Shown in pieces: positions 14,653 to 22,459 of a stretch of 38,020 nt of DNA (the first letter of the stretch is position 1; each line of letters begins with the position of its first letter). A program made the translations under genes and the position numbers. Origin of the DNA: JACVRW01 sp034664005. GTDB taxonomy: Bacteria > Actinomycetota > Thermoleophilia > Solirubrobacterales > Thermoleophilaceae. The stretch lies in assembly GCA_034664005.1 (NCBI GenBank), contig JAXDIL010000038.1, positions 1 to 38,020 of the forward strand, in the 5' to 3' direction. The notes under the pieces are model-generated. The model searched no databases, was not told where the DNA came from, and saw only the letters and a program-made list of their open reading frames with translations.

Positions 14653-17140
14653 GGTAGCCGCGCAGCACCGCGGCGTTCTTCGACGCCGCCCGCGTCGCCA
14701 CAGCCGAGAAGCTCACCTCGCCGTCGCGCACGCCGTAGACGTAGCGCGCCCGCGGTCCGGCGCGCTTGACGAACAGCCCCGTGTCGATCTCATGCGCCCC
14801 GTCCGGGAGCTGCTCCGCCAGGCCGGTCCTGCCGACCAGGGCGACCCTGCCGCCCGGCGTGAGCGCGGCCGCCACCCTGCTCCCGCGGTTGCGCTTGCCG
14901 CGGACGCACCAGCTCCATGCCCGGTTGCCGCGCAGCTTCGGCTGTCCGGCGCGGCGCAGCAGCCGGGCGGCGCTGTAGCCCAGGCGCACGCGGCCGAGGC
15001 CCCGGGCCGTCGGGCGCTGCACCGCCGGCTTGCAGCCGAACCGGATCCCGTTCACGCGCTCCCACGCCTGCAGGTATGCCTCCGCCCCGCGCGCCATGTC
15101 CTTGACGGCCGCGGCGCCGCCGGCGCGCCGGATGTCCTCCCACCAGTCCGGGAAGAGCCCGTAGTGCGCCACGCCGTCCTTGGTGATGTCGAACTCGCGC
15201 TCGCCGCTCCGCTGGCGCTGGAAGGTCACGCGGCCGTCGAACGACTTGAACGGGTACTCCACGGGGTTCGGACCCTCGCGCCCGTGCGGCTGCGAGGACA
15301 GGCCGTTCTGGTCCGAGCCGTAGCCCATGCCGAAGTAGAAGCGGGGGTCGCGCTGGGCCTTCGTCGTGCGCCAGGTCTCGATCCACTCCGGCGCCGTCTC
15401 CTTCATCGGCGTGACGACGCCTCCCAGCTTGTAGATCCGCGGGATCACGTCGGCGGTGCTCCAGCTATGGCTCGACACGGCGCCCGAGTAGCGCGCGGCC
15501 TCGAGCAGGTCCATGACGCTCTTGCGCGCGCGCACGCTCAGGTGGTCGGGGTCGATGATCATCTTCTTCTGCATCAGGCGGCGCACGGCGTGGTCGCCGA
15601 GGTCGGTGAGCCCGATCGCGTTGCAGTTCGAGTTCTTGGGATAGACGGGCGCCGCGCCAAGCGGCAGGAACTGCTCGATCACGTTCGAGAGCATGTCGTT
15701 CTCGTCGTGGTCGTAGACGCCGGGCTGCTGCTTGTCGTGCTCGTCCGGCGGCCCGGTGCAGTGCTGCATGCGCCAGAAGTGCCCGGTCGCGAGTCGGTTT
15801 CCCGAGTTCACCACGACCCCCGTGTTGCCGCTGTCACCCGCGACGCCGGCGAGGGCGTTGTCGAACTTGTTGATCAGCTCCATCTGACGCACGCCGAAGC
15901 CGTGCACCTCGTCGAGCTCACGATCGATCTGCGCCCTGTCGCACTTCGGGGCGTCGTTGTAGACGCGGCAGCCGAACGGCTCCGAGACCTCGATGCCCTT
16001 GATCACGGCGAGCTTGCCGCTCGCGATCACGCGACGCGCCTGGAACGGATTGGTCACGATCCGGAACCAGCCGCGGCCGGGCCCGCCGTTCTGCGCGTCG
16101 ATGTAGTCCTGGAGCGCGTCGAGGTCGCGGTTCTGGAGCCGAACCGAGGCCATCTCGTCGCAGTCGTTCTGCTTCAGCGGATAGAGCTCGCAGAGCTGAC
16201 GGTTCTCCACGAACAGGTTCACGAACACGCGCAGGCCGCCCATGTAGGCGCGCTCGACCCACTTGTAATAGGTCTGCTCGTGAGTGAGCGAGTCGTGGTT
16301 GGGCCAGTCCTTGAAGGTCGGCCAGCCGACCGGATCGTGGCAGCGCGCCGGGTTCCCGTAGAGCGCGTTCTCCAGCACGGCGCCGCAGCCATTCCCGACC
16401 TGGTGGTCCTGGCAGTCGACGAGCGCGTAGGGCGCCCCGTAGCGATGCCAGGGCCGGCCGCAGTGCGCGCGGCCACCGAGGAACTCGAAGGCTGTCATGT
16501 GGAGGTGGAGGTCGATGATGCCCTTCACCTGGCCCCACGGCGTACTGCTCGTGAAGGGCCTGCCCGCCGCGCTGGTGTCGACCTCCGGGTAGACCGGGCA
16601 GCCGTCCGCGGGCTCGAACGTGAAGGCAGCCGCGCTCGCGGGGTCCGTCAGGACGAGCCGGCCGGCCGCGACCCCGAGCGCCTTGTCCTTCGAGGGCAGG
16701 GTGATCGTGAACGTGCCGCCGGGGTTCGCGCCGACGCGCCAGTCGGCGTCCGGGCTGGCTTCGCTCGCCGGTGCGACCACGCCGAGCCCGTTGGCGGCCA
16801 TGAAGTCGCGGTCGCGCCCGTAGAAGAGGTAGCTGCCGAGCGCGGTCGCCTGCATCCGGAAGCCCTCCGCCTCGCCGGTCGTGGCGGCGGAGGCGCCGTA
16901 GCCGCCCAGCGACTTGACGGCGAACCCATCCGGCGAGTGCAGCGCGTAGCAGCCGTTGGCTAGCGCGTAGCGTCTATCGGCGCCCGTGACCGCCGCGAGC
17001 GAGCGCGCCGGCGGCGCCTGAGCCGGGGCCGCGGCGGCGACGCTGCGAGCCGACGCGCGATCGCCCTGTGCTCCAGCGAAGAGCGCTCCAAGCACCAGCA
17101 GGGCGAACAGCGGCAGGCCCGCGAGCAAGCGGTGATCCAC
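14630..17140 (-). CDS. Secreted amidohydrolase-like protein with N-terminal beta-rich domain
   Basis: 836 residues. A signal sequence or anchor occupies about 1-25. Residues about 55-185 form a beta-rich domain of repeated segments reminiscent of a fascin/ricin-type beta-trefoil (my inference). The catalytic part begins at GIIDLHLHMTAFEF, whose H212 and H214 match the HxH metal motif of the amidohydrolase superfamily; later motifs are IIDPDHLSVRA, VSSHSWS and GMGYGSDQNGLS, the last carrying the expected Asp. The C-terminal 130 residues look like a separate beta module (RYVYGVRDGEVSFSAVATR). Substrate unknown. The GTG start follows a TACGAT box by 6 bases. It lies 39 bases downstream of the phospholipase-like gene on the same strand. 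Confidence 0.82.
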   Translation of the reverse strand: MDHRLLAGLPLFALLVLGALFAGAQGDRASARSVAAAAPAQAPPARSLAAVTGADRRYALANGCYALHSPDGFAVKSLGGYGASAATTGEAEGFRMQATALGSYLFYGRDRDFMAANGLGVVAPASEASPDADWRVGANPGGTFTITLPSKDKALGVAAGRLVLTDPASAAAFTFEPADGCPVYPEVDTSAAGRPFTSSTPWGQVKGIIDLHLHMTAFEFLGGRAHCGRPWHRYGAPYALVDCQDHQVGNGCGAVLENALYGNPARCHDPVGWPTFKDWPNHDSLTHEQTYYKWVERAYMGGLRVFVNLFVENRQLCELYPLKQNDCDEMASVRLQNRDLDALQDYIDAQNGGPGRGWFRIVTNPFQARRVIASGKLAVIKGIEVSEPFGCRVYNDAPKCDRAQIDRELDEVHGFGVRQMELINKFDNALAGVAGDSGNTGVVVNSGNRLATGHFWRMQHCTGPPDEHDKQQPGVYDHDENDMLSNVIEQFLPLGAAPVYPKNSNCNAIGLTDLGDHAVRRLMQKKMIIDPDHLSVRARKSVMDLLEAARYSGAVSSHSWSTADVIPRIYKLGGVVTPMKETAPEWIETWRTTKAQRDPRFYFGMGYGSDQNGLSSQPHGREGPNPVEYPFKSFDGRVTFQRQRSGEREFDITKDGVAHYGLFPDWWEDIRRAGGAAAVKDMARGAEAYLQAWERVNGIRFGCKPAVQRPTARGLGRVRLGYSAARLLRRAGQPKLRGNRAWSWCVRGKRNRGSRVAAALTPGGRVALVGRTGLAEQLPDGAHEIDTGLFVKRAGPRARYVYGVRDGEVSFSAVATRAASKNAAVLRGYLRLAQLR

Positions 17141-17146
17141 CGCGCG

Positions 17147-17152
17147 ATCGTA
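17147..17152 (-). promoter_or_regulatory. Predicted -10 box of a leaderless promoter
   Basis: TACGAT on the minus strand ends 6 bases before the GTG at 17140, within the 39-base gap between the two secreted-enzyme genes. The downstream gene could therefore be expressed on its own. Confidence 0.4.
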
Positions 17153-17179
17153 GCCGCGGCCTGAGCGGCGGTGCGCCGG

Positions 17180-19465
17180 TCAGCAGATGAAGGGCGGGAC
17201 CCCGCTCCGGGTGTTGTTGGTCTCGTCGGACTCGGGAACCTCGTTGGCCGAGTCGGCGACGGCCGTCCAGGTGCCCTCGCAGGCCCGCCCCGTCGGGCTG
17301 TACGGCAGCGTCGCGGACGCCCCCGCGGCCAAGCCGGCGAACCGCGCCGTGCCGCGGACTGACGCCCCGTCGTAGACCGTGACCGTGAATGGCCCTGCGG
17401 CGGCGCCCTGGTTCTTGACCGTCACATTCTCCCGCGTGAGGTCGGTGACGATCAGGTCGGCGTCGCCCGGGGGGCCCGGCGGCGGCTCTGGCGTGGGTCC
17501 GGGCGGCGGCGGAGCCGGCGCCGGCGCCGGCGCCGACGCGAACGAGGTCAGCAGGTAGGTCACCCGCGCCCTGTCGCCGTTGGCCATCGAGAGCCGGCCG
17601 CTCAGGCGGGCGGCGCCCGTGACCGTGTCTCCGTCCGTCGTGCCGAGCCGGTAGCCAATCTCCTGGGTGGTGTTGCGGTCGAAGACGTTGATGTCGCCGG
17701 TGTCCTGGGCGCCGAAGTCGTCCTCCCGGAGCTGGAGCCAGACGGGGATCGTGTCGCCCCTCCGCTGGTCCGGCGCGAACCCGGGAGCCGTCCACACACG
17801 GTTGGACTTCTCGAGCCAGCGGTCGACGCTGCGATTGCGCAGGAGGGTCCGGCCGTTCACCGTCACGGTTACGCCGTGCAGGAACCAGGCGCTGCCGTCG
17901 CGGCTCTTCTCGATTGAGATGCGGCCGATGTCCCCGATCGTCAGGCCCGCACGCCCGGCGTCGTCGAGCGCCACCGCGTAGGTGTCGTCGTCGCCGCGCT
18001 CGAAGTCGTCATAGAGGCGCTTGTCGAGTGAGAAGCGGCGGCTGCCGATGTTGAGCGACACGTCGTCGTCGGTCCCCGCGCCGCTGCGGTTGCCGGTCTC
18101 GATCCGCACGGTCATGGACTCGATCGGAGTGCTCTGGCTGTTGAAGATCGACACGGCGTGGATCCACGTGAAGGGCGCATACGAGCCCGGGAAGCTGAAC
18201 GAGTCCCTGTCGTTGATGATCGTCGAGGTGTACGACTGCCCGTCCATGCGGGCGTTGGCGTAGATGTCCGCGGGTGTGCCGATGTCGCCGAGGTCGATGC
18301 CCCTGTAGCCCGTGACCTGGAGCTTTACGAAGCGCGTGAATGTCTGGTCGGTCCGAGTCGAGGGCAGGTCCGGCATGTTGTACGGACCCGGCTGGTACTT
18401 GCTGAATGCCCCGATGTAGTCCTGGAAGGCCCTCCGGTAGCGGCTGGGTCCGCGGTCGTGGAAGTCCGCGATCGCGTTGCGCAGGCTCACGACGCTTCCC
18501 GCCGCGCCGGCGCGCTCGTCGATGATGAACGGGAGCGTCGGCTCGCCGGCGCCCTGCCAGTGCCCGCTGAATTGCGAGATCTCCTCGGCGCCAGCCACGT
18601 CGTGTCTCAGCGCCGACGTGCTCGGCAGCGACATCGCGCGCTGCCAGAGCGGCTCGTTCCCCAGCCACTCGCGCACGGCCCGGATCCACTGGCGCGTGGC
18701 GAAGTACGCGCTCACGTATGCCTTCTGGTACTTCGGACGGCCCGGCCAGTCCTTGTTGAGCCCATCCGAGAGGTTGCGGTTGTGGTTCGACTGCCAGTGG
18801 CCGTGGCCGCGCGGGATGCCCTCCACGCCGGTGTACACCGCGCGTCTGCCGATGAGCTGCGCCCGCTTCTCGGGCGGCACGTCGAACCAGGTGGGCGTCT
18901 CGCCCACGCCGAGCGACGCGAGCCCGGGGCCGCCGCGCCCGCGCTTCGGCTTGCGATCCTCGACCCAGTTGGAGTGCGTGTAGAAGTCCTGCACGGAGTG
19001 CAGTGAGATTCCGAGCACGGCCATGACGGCGTAGGGGTCCTCGCGGCGACCGGCGTACTGCACCCATTGACGGGTGAGGAACATCAGGCGCTGCCACTCC
19101 CTGTCGACGCCTGCGGTCTTGGACAGGTCGGGCATCCCGACCTGGCGGCTCTCCGCGTCGAAGTGCATCCGCCGCGCGCCCTCGACCCATACGTTCAGCC
19201 AGTGCTCGGGCTCGACCCCGAGCCGGGTCAGGCCGATCAGGGCGTTCGCGTGTCCCGAGTACGGGTTCTTCCCCGGGTTCGTGTAGTAGTCGACGAAGTA
19301 GTTGTCGACCATGCCGACGTCGGCGGCCGCGCGCCCAAAGCCCTCCGCGACGAGCGCATCGCGGGTCAGGTCGGCGTGAGGGCCGGTGTCGAACGCCTGC
19401 GCGGACGCGGGAGCTAGAGCGACGACGGCGGCGGCGGCGATGAGTGAGCACGTGATGAGTTTCAA
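17180..19465 (-). CDS. Secreted zinc phospholipase C/Het-C-like protein with PLAT and CARDB domains
   Basis: 761 residues. Signal peptide about 1-24 (ending ASAQA). The N-terminal domain, about 25-330, has the all-helical zinc phospholipase C/Het-C pattern: FDTGPHADLTRDAL, a VVDNYF-like MVDNYFVDYYTNP, and the metal motif ALG-IS-LHSVQDFYTHSNWVE, with HxxxDxxxH. A beta domain (about 365-425) is followed by a PLAT-like lipid-binding domain at about 428-520 (TGNRSGAGTDDDVSLNIG, then DDFERGDDDTYAV). A Pro/Ala linker leads to a CARDB-type adhesion domain at the C-terminus (about 665-761). Probably a secreted lipid-active enzyme or toxin. The start is TTG 19465, chosen because it gives the complete signal peptide. 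Confidence 0.83.
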   Translation of the reverse strand: MKLITCSLIAAAAVVALAPASAQAFDTGPHADLTRDALVAEGFGRAAADVGMVDNYFVDYYTNPGKNPYSGHANALIGLTRLGVEPEHWLNVWVEGARRMHFDAESRQVGMPDLSKTAGVDREWQRLMFLTRQWVQYAGRREDPYAVMAVLGISLHSVQDFYTHSNWVEDRKPKRGRGGPGLASLGVGETPTWFDVPPEKRAQLIGRRAVYTGVEGIPRGHGHWQSNHNRNLSDGLNKDWPGRPKYQKAYVSAYFATRQWIRAVREWLGNEPLWQRAMSLPSTSALRHDVAGAEEISQFSGHWQGAGEPTLPFIIDERAGAAGSVVSLRNAIADFHDRGPSRYRRAFQDYIGAFSKYQPGPYNMPDLPSTRTDQTFTRFVKLQVTGYRGIDLGDIGTPADIYANARMDGQSYTSTIINDRDSFSFPGSYAPFTWIHAVSIFNSQSTPIESMTVRIETGNRSGAGTDDDVSLNIGSRRFSLDKRLYDDFERGDDDTYAVALDDAGRAGLTIGDIGRISIEKSRDGSAWFLHGVTVTVNGRTLLRNRSVDRWLEKSNRVWTAPGFAPDQRRGDTIPVWLQLREDDFGAQDTGDINVFDRNTTQEIGYRLGTTDGDTVTGAARLSGRLSMANGDRARVTYLLTSFASAPAPAPAPPPPGPTPEPPPGPPGDADLIVTDLTRENVTVKNQGAAAGPFTVTVYDGASVRGTARFAGLAAGASATLPYSPTGRACEGTWTAVADSANEVPESDETNNTRSGVPPFIC
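17514..17535. repeat. GCCGGC hexamer tandem repeat in linker
   Basis: Three perfect GCCGGC units plus GCCG. On the minus strand they encode the Ala-Pro linker (SAPAPAPAPPPP) of the phospholipase-like protein. Gain or loss of a unit would change linker length without breaking the frame. Confidence 0.8.
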
Positions 19466-19477
19466 GATGGCGCCATC
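19466..19477. promoter_or_regulatory. 12-base perfect palindrome abutting the TTG start
   Basis: GATGGCGCCATC is its own reverse complement and touches the TTG start codon of the phospholipase-like gene. It lies in the 84-base divergent space shared with the membrane protein gene at 19550. It could be an operator or a small RNA hairpin at the start site; neither is shown. Confidence 0.35.
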
Positions 19478-19549
19478 GTCTCATCCCGAGGCGGCGACCG
19501 CTAGGCGGGCGACATGTTGGCTCTCAAAGTCACCGGGTAGCAGCCGGAT

Positions 19550-20029
19550 ATGCACCGGTGGCCGCCGATCCTGTGGCTCGTCGTCTTCGTCGGGAGCCTC
19601 CTCGTCGTGCGCGGAAGCGTCGGCGGGATACGCCCGCCCTGGCTGATCGCGGGCGGCGTGCTCCTCGTCGCCGCGTTCCTGGTGTCGACCTACCTCGCGC
19701 TACGGCCCGGTCAGGGACCCATGCGGCCGCTTCTGGTGTGGTCGATCGTCGGCCTGTTCGCGCTCTACGTGGCGTTTGCGGCCGGGGCGGCGCTGGCGGG
19801 CGGCGAGTACGCGGCGGTGGCGCTGCTGGCCGGGACCGTGCCGCTCACGGCGCTGAACCTGTGGGTGGCCACGGTACGCCGGCATGGCGAGGACAGCCCC
19901 TACCCGAGCCTCGACCTGGACGACACTCCGCTCGGCACCACGCGCGAGCACTCGACCGCGGGCAAGGACCTGCTCGGCGCGGAGGCGGGCGTGCGTCCCA
20001 CCCCGCGCTTCCGGCGCCTCCAAAGATAG
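19550..20029 (+). CDS. Four-helix membrane protein, unknown function
   Basis: 159 residues with four hydrophobic segments at about 5-20, 29-51, 60-83 and 86-106, followed by a hydrophilic cytoplasmic-type tail of 50 residues (YPSLDLDDTPLG, then PTPRFRRLQR). I do not recognise a family. The ATG has no Shine-Dalgarno sequence. TAGCAG lies 6 bases upstream, which matches the leaderless spacing seen elsewhere but lacks the final T. Divergent from the phospholipase-like gene. Confidence 0.78.
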   Translation: MHRWPPILWLVVFVGSLLVVRGSVGGIRPPWLIAGGVLLVAAFLVSTYLALRPGQGPMRPLLVWSIVGLFALYVAFAAGAALAGGEYAAVALLAGTVPLTALNLWVATVRRHGEDSPYPSLDLDDTPLGTTREHSTAGKDLLGAEAGVRPTPRFRRLQR

Positions 20030-20054
20030 ACAACATTGCTCATGACGAAGCCCT

Positions 20055-20073
20055 GCAAATTAGGCAGATTTGC
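20055..20073 (+). promoter_or_regulatory. Hairpin just upstream of a small gene
   Basis: GCAAAT (20055-20060) and ATTTGC (20068-20073) are exact inverted repeats around the 7-base loop TAGGCAG. The structure ends 3 bases before the ATG at 20077, where no Shine-Dalgarno sequence is seen. It could act on translation or be a protein-binding site. Confidence 0.4.
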
Positions 20074-20076
20074 GAC

Positions 20077-20298
20077 ATGGGTAGCGTGTCGCTGATTGGC
20101 GGACCCATGGATGGGCGCGTCGTTGAATCGCCTGCCGCCGGCAGCTGGCTCGATGTGGAAGGGAACAGGTACGTCGTCCGCAGGGCAAGCGCGGGCGGAG
20201 CCGGCGTCTCAGAGAACGTCGGCATCTTCCTGCCCCTCTACGCGAGCGCAGTGGCGGCACGCCGGGGGCGACGCGCTTCGATGCCGTGGCGGCGGTGA
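20077..20298 (+). CDS. Small protein of unknown function
   Basis: 73 residues. The N-terminal half, SLIGGPMDGRVVESPAAGSW followed by LDVEGNRYVVRRAS, resembles a family of short proteins with a GGPxDG motif seen in phage and actinobacterial genomes; function unknown to me. The C-terminus (ARRGRRASMPWRR) is basic and low in complexity. It is preceded by a hairpin and overlaps the next gene by 4 bases if that gene starts at 20295. Coding status is supported by the motif and the tight junction, but length and start are less certain. Confidence 0.6.
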   Translation: MGSVSLIGGPMDGRVVESPAAGSWLDVEGNRYVVRRASAGGAGVSENVGIFLPLYASAVAARRGRRASMPWRR

Positions 20299-20699
20299 CA
20301 CACGCGGGCGCCGAGCTGGGCGCCCCGCGCGGGCTGCTGATTGCCTCGATCACGAACGCGATCGTGCGGCTCCACGCCCGCGCCTACGGCAAGGGACCTA
20401 CCCGCGCGAGCACGCACCTTCGCTCAGGTGACTACGTGCTCTGCGTGCTCCGCGACCCGTTCACGGTCGCGGAGCGAACGTTGATCGCGGCCGGCGAGGA
20501 CAGCGCCGTGGTTCAGAACCGGAAGGTGTTCTACAGGGTCGCGGAGCGGTCGCTGCGCGACGCGGTGGAGCGGCTGACCGGCTACACCGTCGCGGCGTTC
20601 ACCGCCGGCGTCTCGGTGGAGAACGATCTCGTGACGCACCTGTTCGTGCTCGGCGGCAGAAACGAGTCAGTAGACCCGCCGCGCGGCGCGGTCGAGTGA
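20295..20699 (+). CDS. DUF2294-family protein
   Basis: 134 residues from GTG 20295. It fits the DUF2294 (Na-translocating decarboxylase-associated) pattern: ITNAIVRLHARAYGKGPTRA, then DYVLCVLRDPFTVAERTLIA, then SLRDAVERLTGYTVAAFTAG and a closing VTHLFVLGG. Biochemical function is not established for the family. GTG 20295 overlaps the previous stop (GTGA), the junction style of this window; GTG 20286, three codons earlier, is also possible. The 3' end overlaps the last gene of the convergent heptose operon by 33 bases. Confidence 0.82.
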   Translation: MTHAGAELGAPRGLLIASITNAIVRLHARAYGKGPTRASTHLRSGDYVLCVLRDPFTVAERTLIAAGEDSAVVQNRKVFYRVAERSLRDAVERLTGYTVAAFTAGVSVENDLVTHLFVLGGRNESVDPPRGAVE

Positions 20700-21527
20700 G
20701 GCGGTGAGCGGCCGACGCTCGGCCAGGACCCACGGCACGCCGCGCACCGCCTCCACCAGCACCCGCGCTTGCCGTTCTCGCAGGGCCCGTGCCGCGAGCC
20801 GCGTGCTCGTGAGCGCCGCTCCCGGCAGGCGGCGCCGCAGCCACGCGGTCCAGAGCTCGTTCCGGAGCATCCGCGCGCGCCGGCTCGGGCGCTCCCCGCG
20901 GTCGGGATGGTGGTGCGCGGTCACGGCCTCGACGTAGGCAAGCTCCCAGCCGCACAGGGCCAGGTCGAACGCGAGCAGCTTCTCCTCACCGCCGAGCCCC
21001 AGGCGCGGGTTGAAGCCGCCCGCGCTCAGGAAGGCGACGCGGCGCACCACGGCGCCACAGGCGACGAAGCCGAGCAGGGCCGGCCCGGGGAGGCCCGGAC
21101 GCCCCTCCAGGGGGCTCGCCCCCATCGCCGCGCACACCGGGTCGAGCCGCTCTTCGTCCCCGACGACGATGCGGCCCTGAAGGAGCCCGAGCGACGGCCT
21201 CGCGGCGAACGCCTCCGCCGCCGTGGCGAGCGCGCCCGGCGCCCACCAGGAATCGTCGTCGTTCAGCGCTACGAGCTCCGTGTCGAGCGCCCGCACCCCG
21301 GCGTTGCGCGCGCTCGCTCCCTCGTTTGCCCGCATCTCGAGCACGCGCACCTGTGGGTGGCGGGCGGCGACCGCCCGCGCCGTTCCGTCGTACGAAGCGT
21401 TGTCGACCACCACCACCTGCGCCGGCTCCGGCAGCGCTGCGAGATGGTCGAGGGCGGTGAGCAGGCGCTCACGGCGGTTACGCGTGATGACCACGACTCC
21501 GACGCTGGGGGGCGCCCCTGTGCTCAC
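20667..21527 (-). CDS. Glycosyltransferase family 2
   Basis: 286 residues; last gene of the heptose operon. The GT-A core shows VGVVVITRNRRERLLTALDH, then VVVVDNASYDGTARAVAA, then ANEGASARNAGVRAL and the metal-binding LVALNDDDSWW. An acceptor region follows (FVACGAVVRRVAFLSAGGF, GGEEKLLAFDLALCGWELAY). It would add a sugar from a nucleotide donor to the growing glycan in the cytoplasm or at the inner face of the membrane. The GTG start overlaps the GT9 stop by 4 bases. The C-terminal 60 residues are basic and may contact membrane or acceptor. The donor sugar cannot be told from sequence. Confidence 0.92.
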   Translation of the reverse strand: MSTGAPPSVGVVVITRNRRERLLTALDHLAALPEPAQVVVVDNASYDGTARAVAARHPQVRVLEMRANEGASARNAGVRALDTELVALNDDDSWWAPGALATAAEAFAARPSLGLLQGRIVVGDEERLDPVCAAMGASPLEGRPGLPGPALLGFVACGAVVRRVAFLSAGGFNPRLGLGGEEKLLAFDLALCGWELAYVEAVTAHHHPDRGERPSRRARMLRNELWTAWLRRRLPGAALTSTRLAARALRERQARVLVEAVRGVPWVLAERRPLTASLDRAARRVY

Positions 21528-22459
21528 GCGCGCAGGCGCTCCAGCTCCCCGATCACGTCGGGCGCGGAGATCTCGAGCAGGCCCGGATCGGGGCGCTCGC
21601 CGTGGGGGTCGCCCCTGCGCCCGCTCCACAACACGCGGTGGCGCCCGCCCAGTGCGGGCGGACCCCACTCGGCGGGTGAGGTCGGCCCGAAGACGATGAC
21701 CGACGGCGTGCCCAGCGCAGTGGCGAGGTGCGCGACTCCGGTGTCGCCGCACACGACGGTGTCGGCGGCGGCCACCAGGCGCGCGAGCCCGGTGAGGTCG
21801 GTGGACCCGGCGAGCACGCTCCTCCTCGGGAGTCCCGCCAGGGCCGCCACGTCCAGCGCCAACGGTCGCTCGGCGCGCGACCCGGTCATGAACACGCGCT
21901 GTCCCGCGGCCGCCTCCGCGCGCGCGACCGCCGCGTAGCGGGCGGCCGGCCAGCGCCGCGAGCGGCTCGCCGCGCCCGGATGGATCAGGGTCGCTCCGCG
22001 CGTGCCGGGGGACGGCTCGCCGTCCGGTGTCGGGACGGCGAGCTCGGCCGGATCGGCGGGCACGCCGGACTCGCTCAGGAGCCGGCACCAGCGCTCCACC
22101 TCGTGCTCGCCCGCGCGCCAGACCGGAGCTCCCTCGCTCTCCGGGACGTGCGCATGCTCGAACCAGAGCGCCCGCCGCGGTTCCGCCGCCACCACGAGCC
22201 GGTGACTCTCCGGTCCCCGTCCGTGCAGGTTCACCAGCAGCGCCGCTCCGTGGAGGCCCGCCGCCAGTGGCGCAAGCTCGGCCGTCGGCGCCAGCGGCCA
22301 CCCGATCAGGGCGGCTAGCGGCGCGAGCGGCGCGGGCGCGGCCAGCACTCGTGAGTGCGAGGGGAAGCCGCGCGCGAGTGCGCGCAACGCGGGGACGGCT
22401 GTCAGGAAGTCCCCTAGCCCGAGCGCGCGCAGCGCGACCAGCCGGGGAGCTACGGCCAC
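21524..22459 (-). CDS. Glycosyltransferase family 9 (heptosyltransferase-like)
   Basis: 311 residues from GTG 22459. GT9 motifs are clear: LGLGDFLTAVPALRAL at the N-terminus, ATLIHPGAASRSRRWP in the middle, and VVCGDTGVAHLATALGTPSV followed by IVFGPTSPAEWGP. In characterised GT9 enzymes these regions bind ADP-heptose, and heptosyltransferases are the main known members. Because the same operon makes ADP-heptose, heptose transfer is the best-supported role. The start overlaps the SDR stop by 10 bases, and the stop overlaps the next GT2 gene by 4. No membrane helix is seen, so it is probably peripheral. Confidence 0.92.
   Translation of the reverse strand: MAVAPRLVALRALGLGDFLTAVPALRALARGFPSHSRVLAAPAPLAPLAALIGWPLAPTAELAPLAAGLHGAALLVNLHGRGPESHRLVVAAEPRRALWFEHAHVPESEGAPVWRAGEHEVERWCRLLSESGVPADPAELAVPTPDGEPSPGTRGATLIHPGAASRSRRWPAARYAAVARAEAAAGQRVFMTGSRAERPLALDVAALAGLPRRSVLAGSTDLTGLARLVAAADTVVCGDTGVAHLATALGTPSVIVFGPTSPAEWGPPALGGRHRVLWSGRRGDPHGERPDPGLLEISAPDVIGELERLRA

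Noticed and set aside
14792..16963. 723-codon plus-strand open frame opposite the secreted amidohydrolase
   Set aside because: Val/Arg/Ala-rich translation without motifs, while the opposite strand has a signal peptide and metal motifs.
17514..17535. Phase-variation repeat
   Set aside because: Units are 6 bases, so changes keep the frame; it is simply an Ala-Pro linker with repeated codons.
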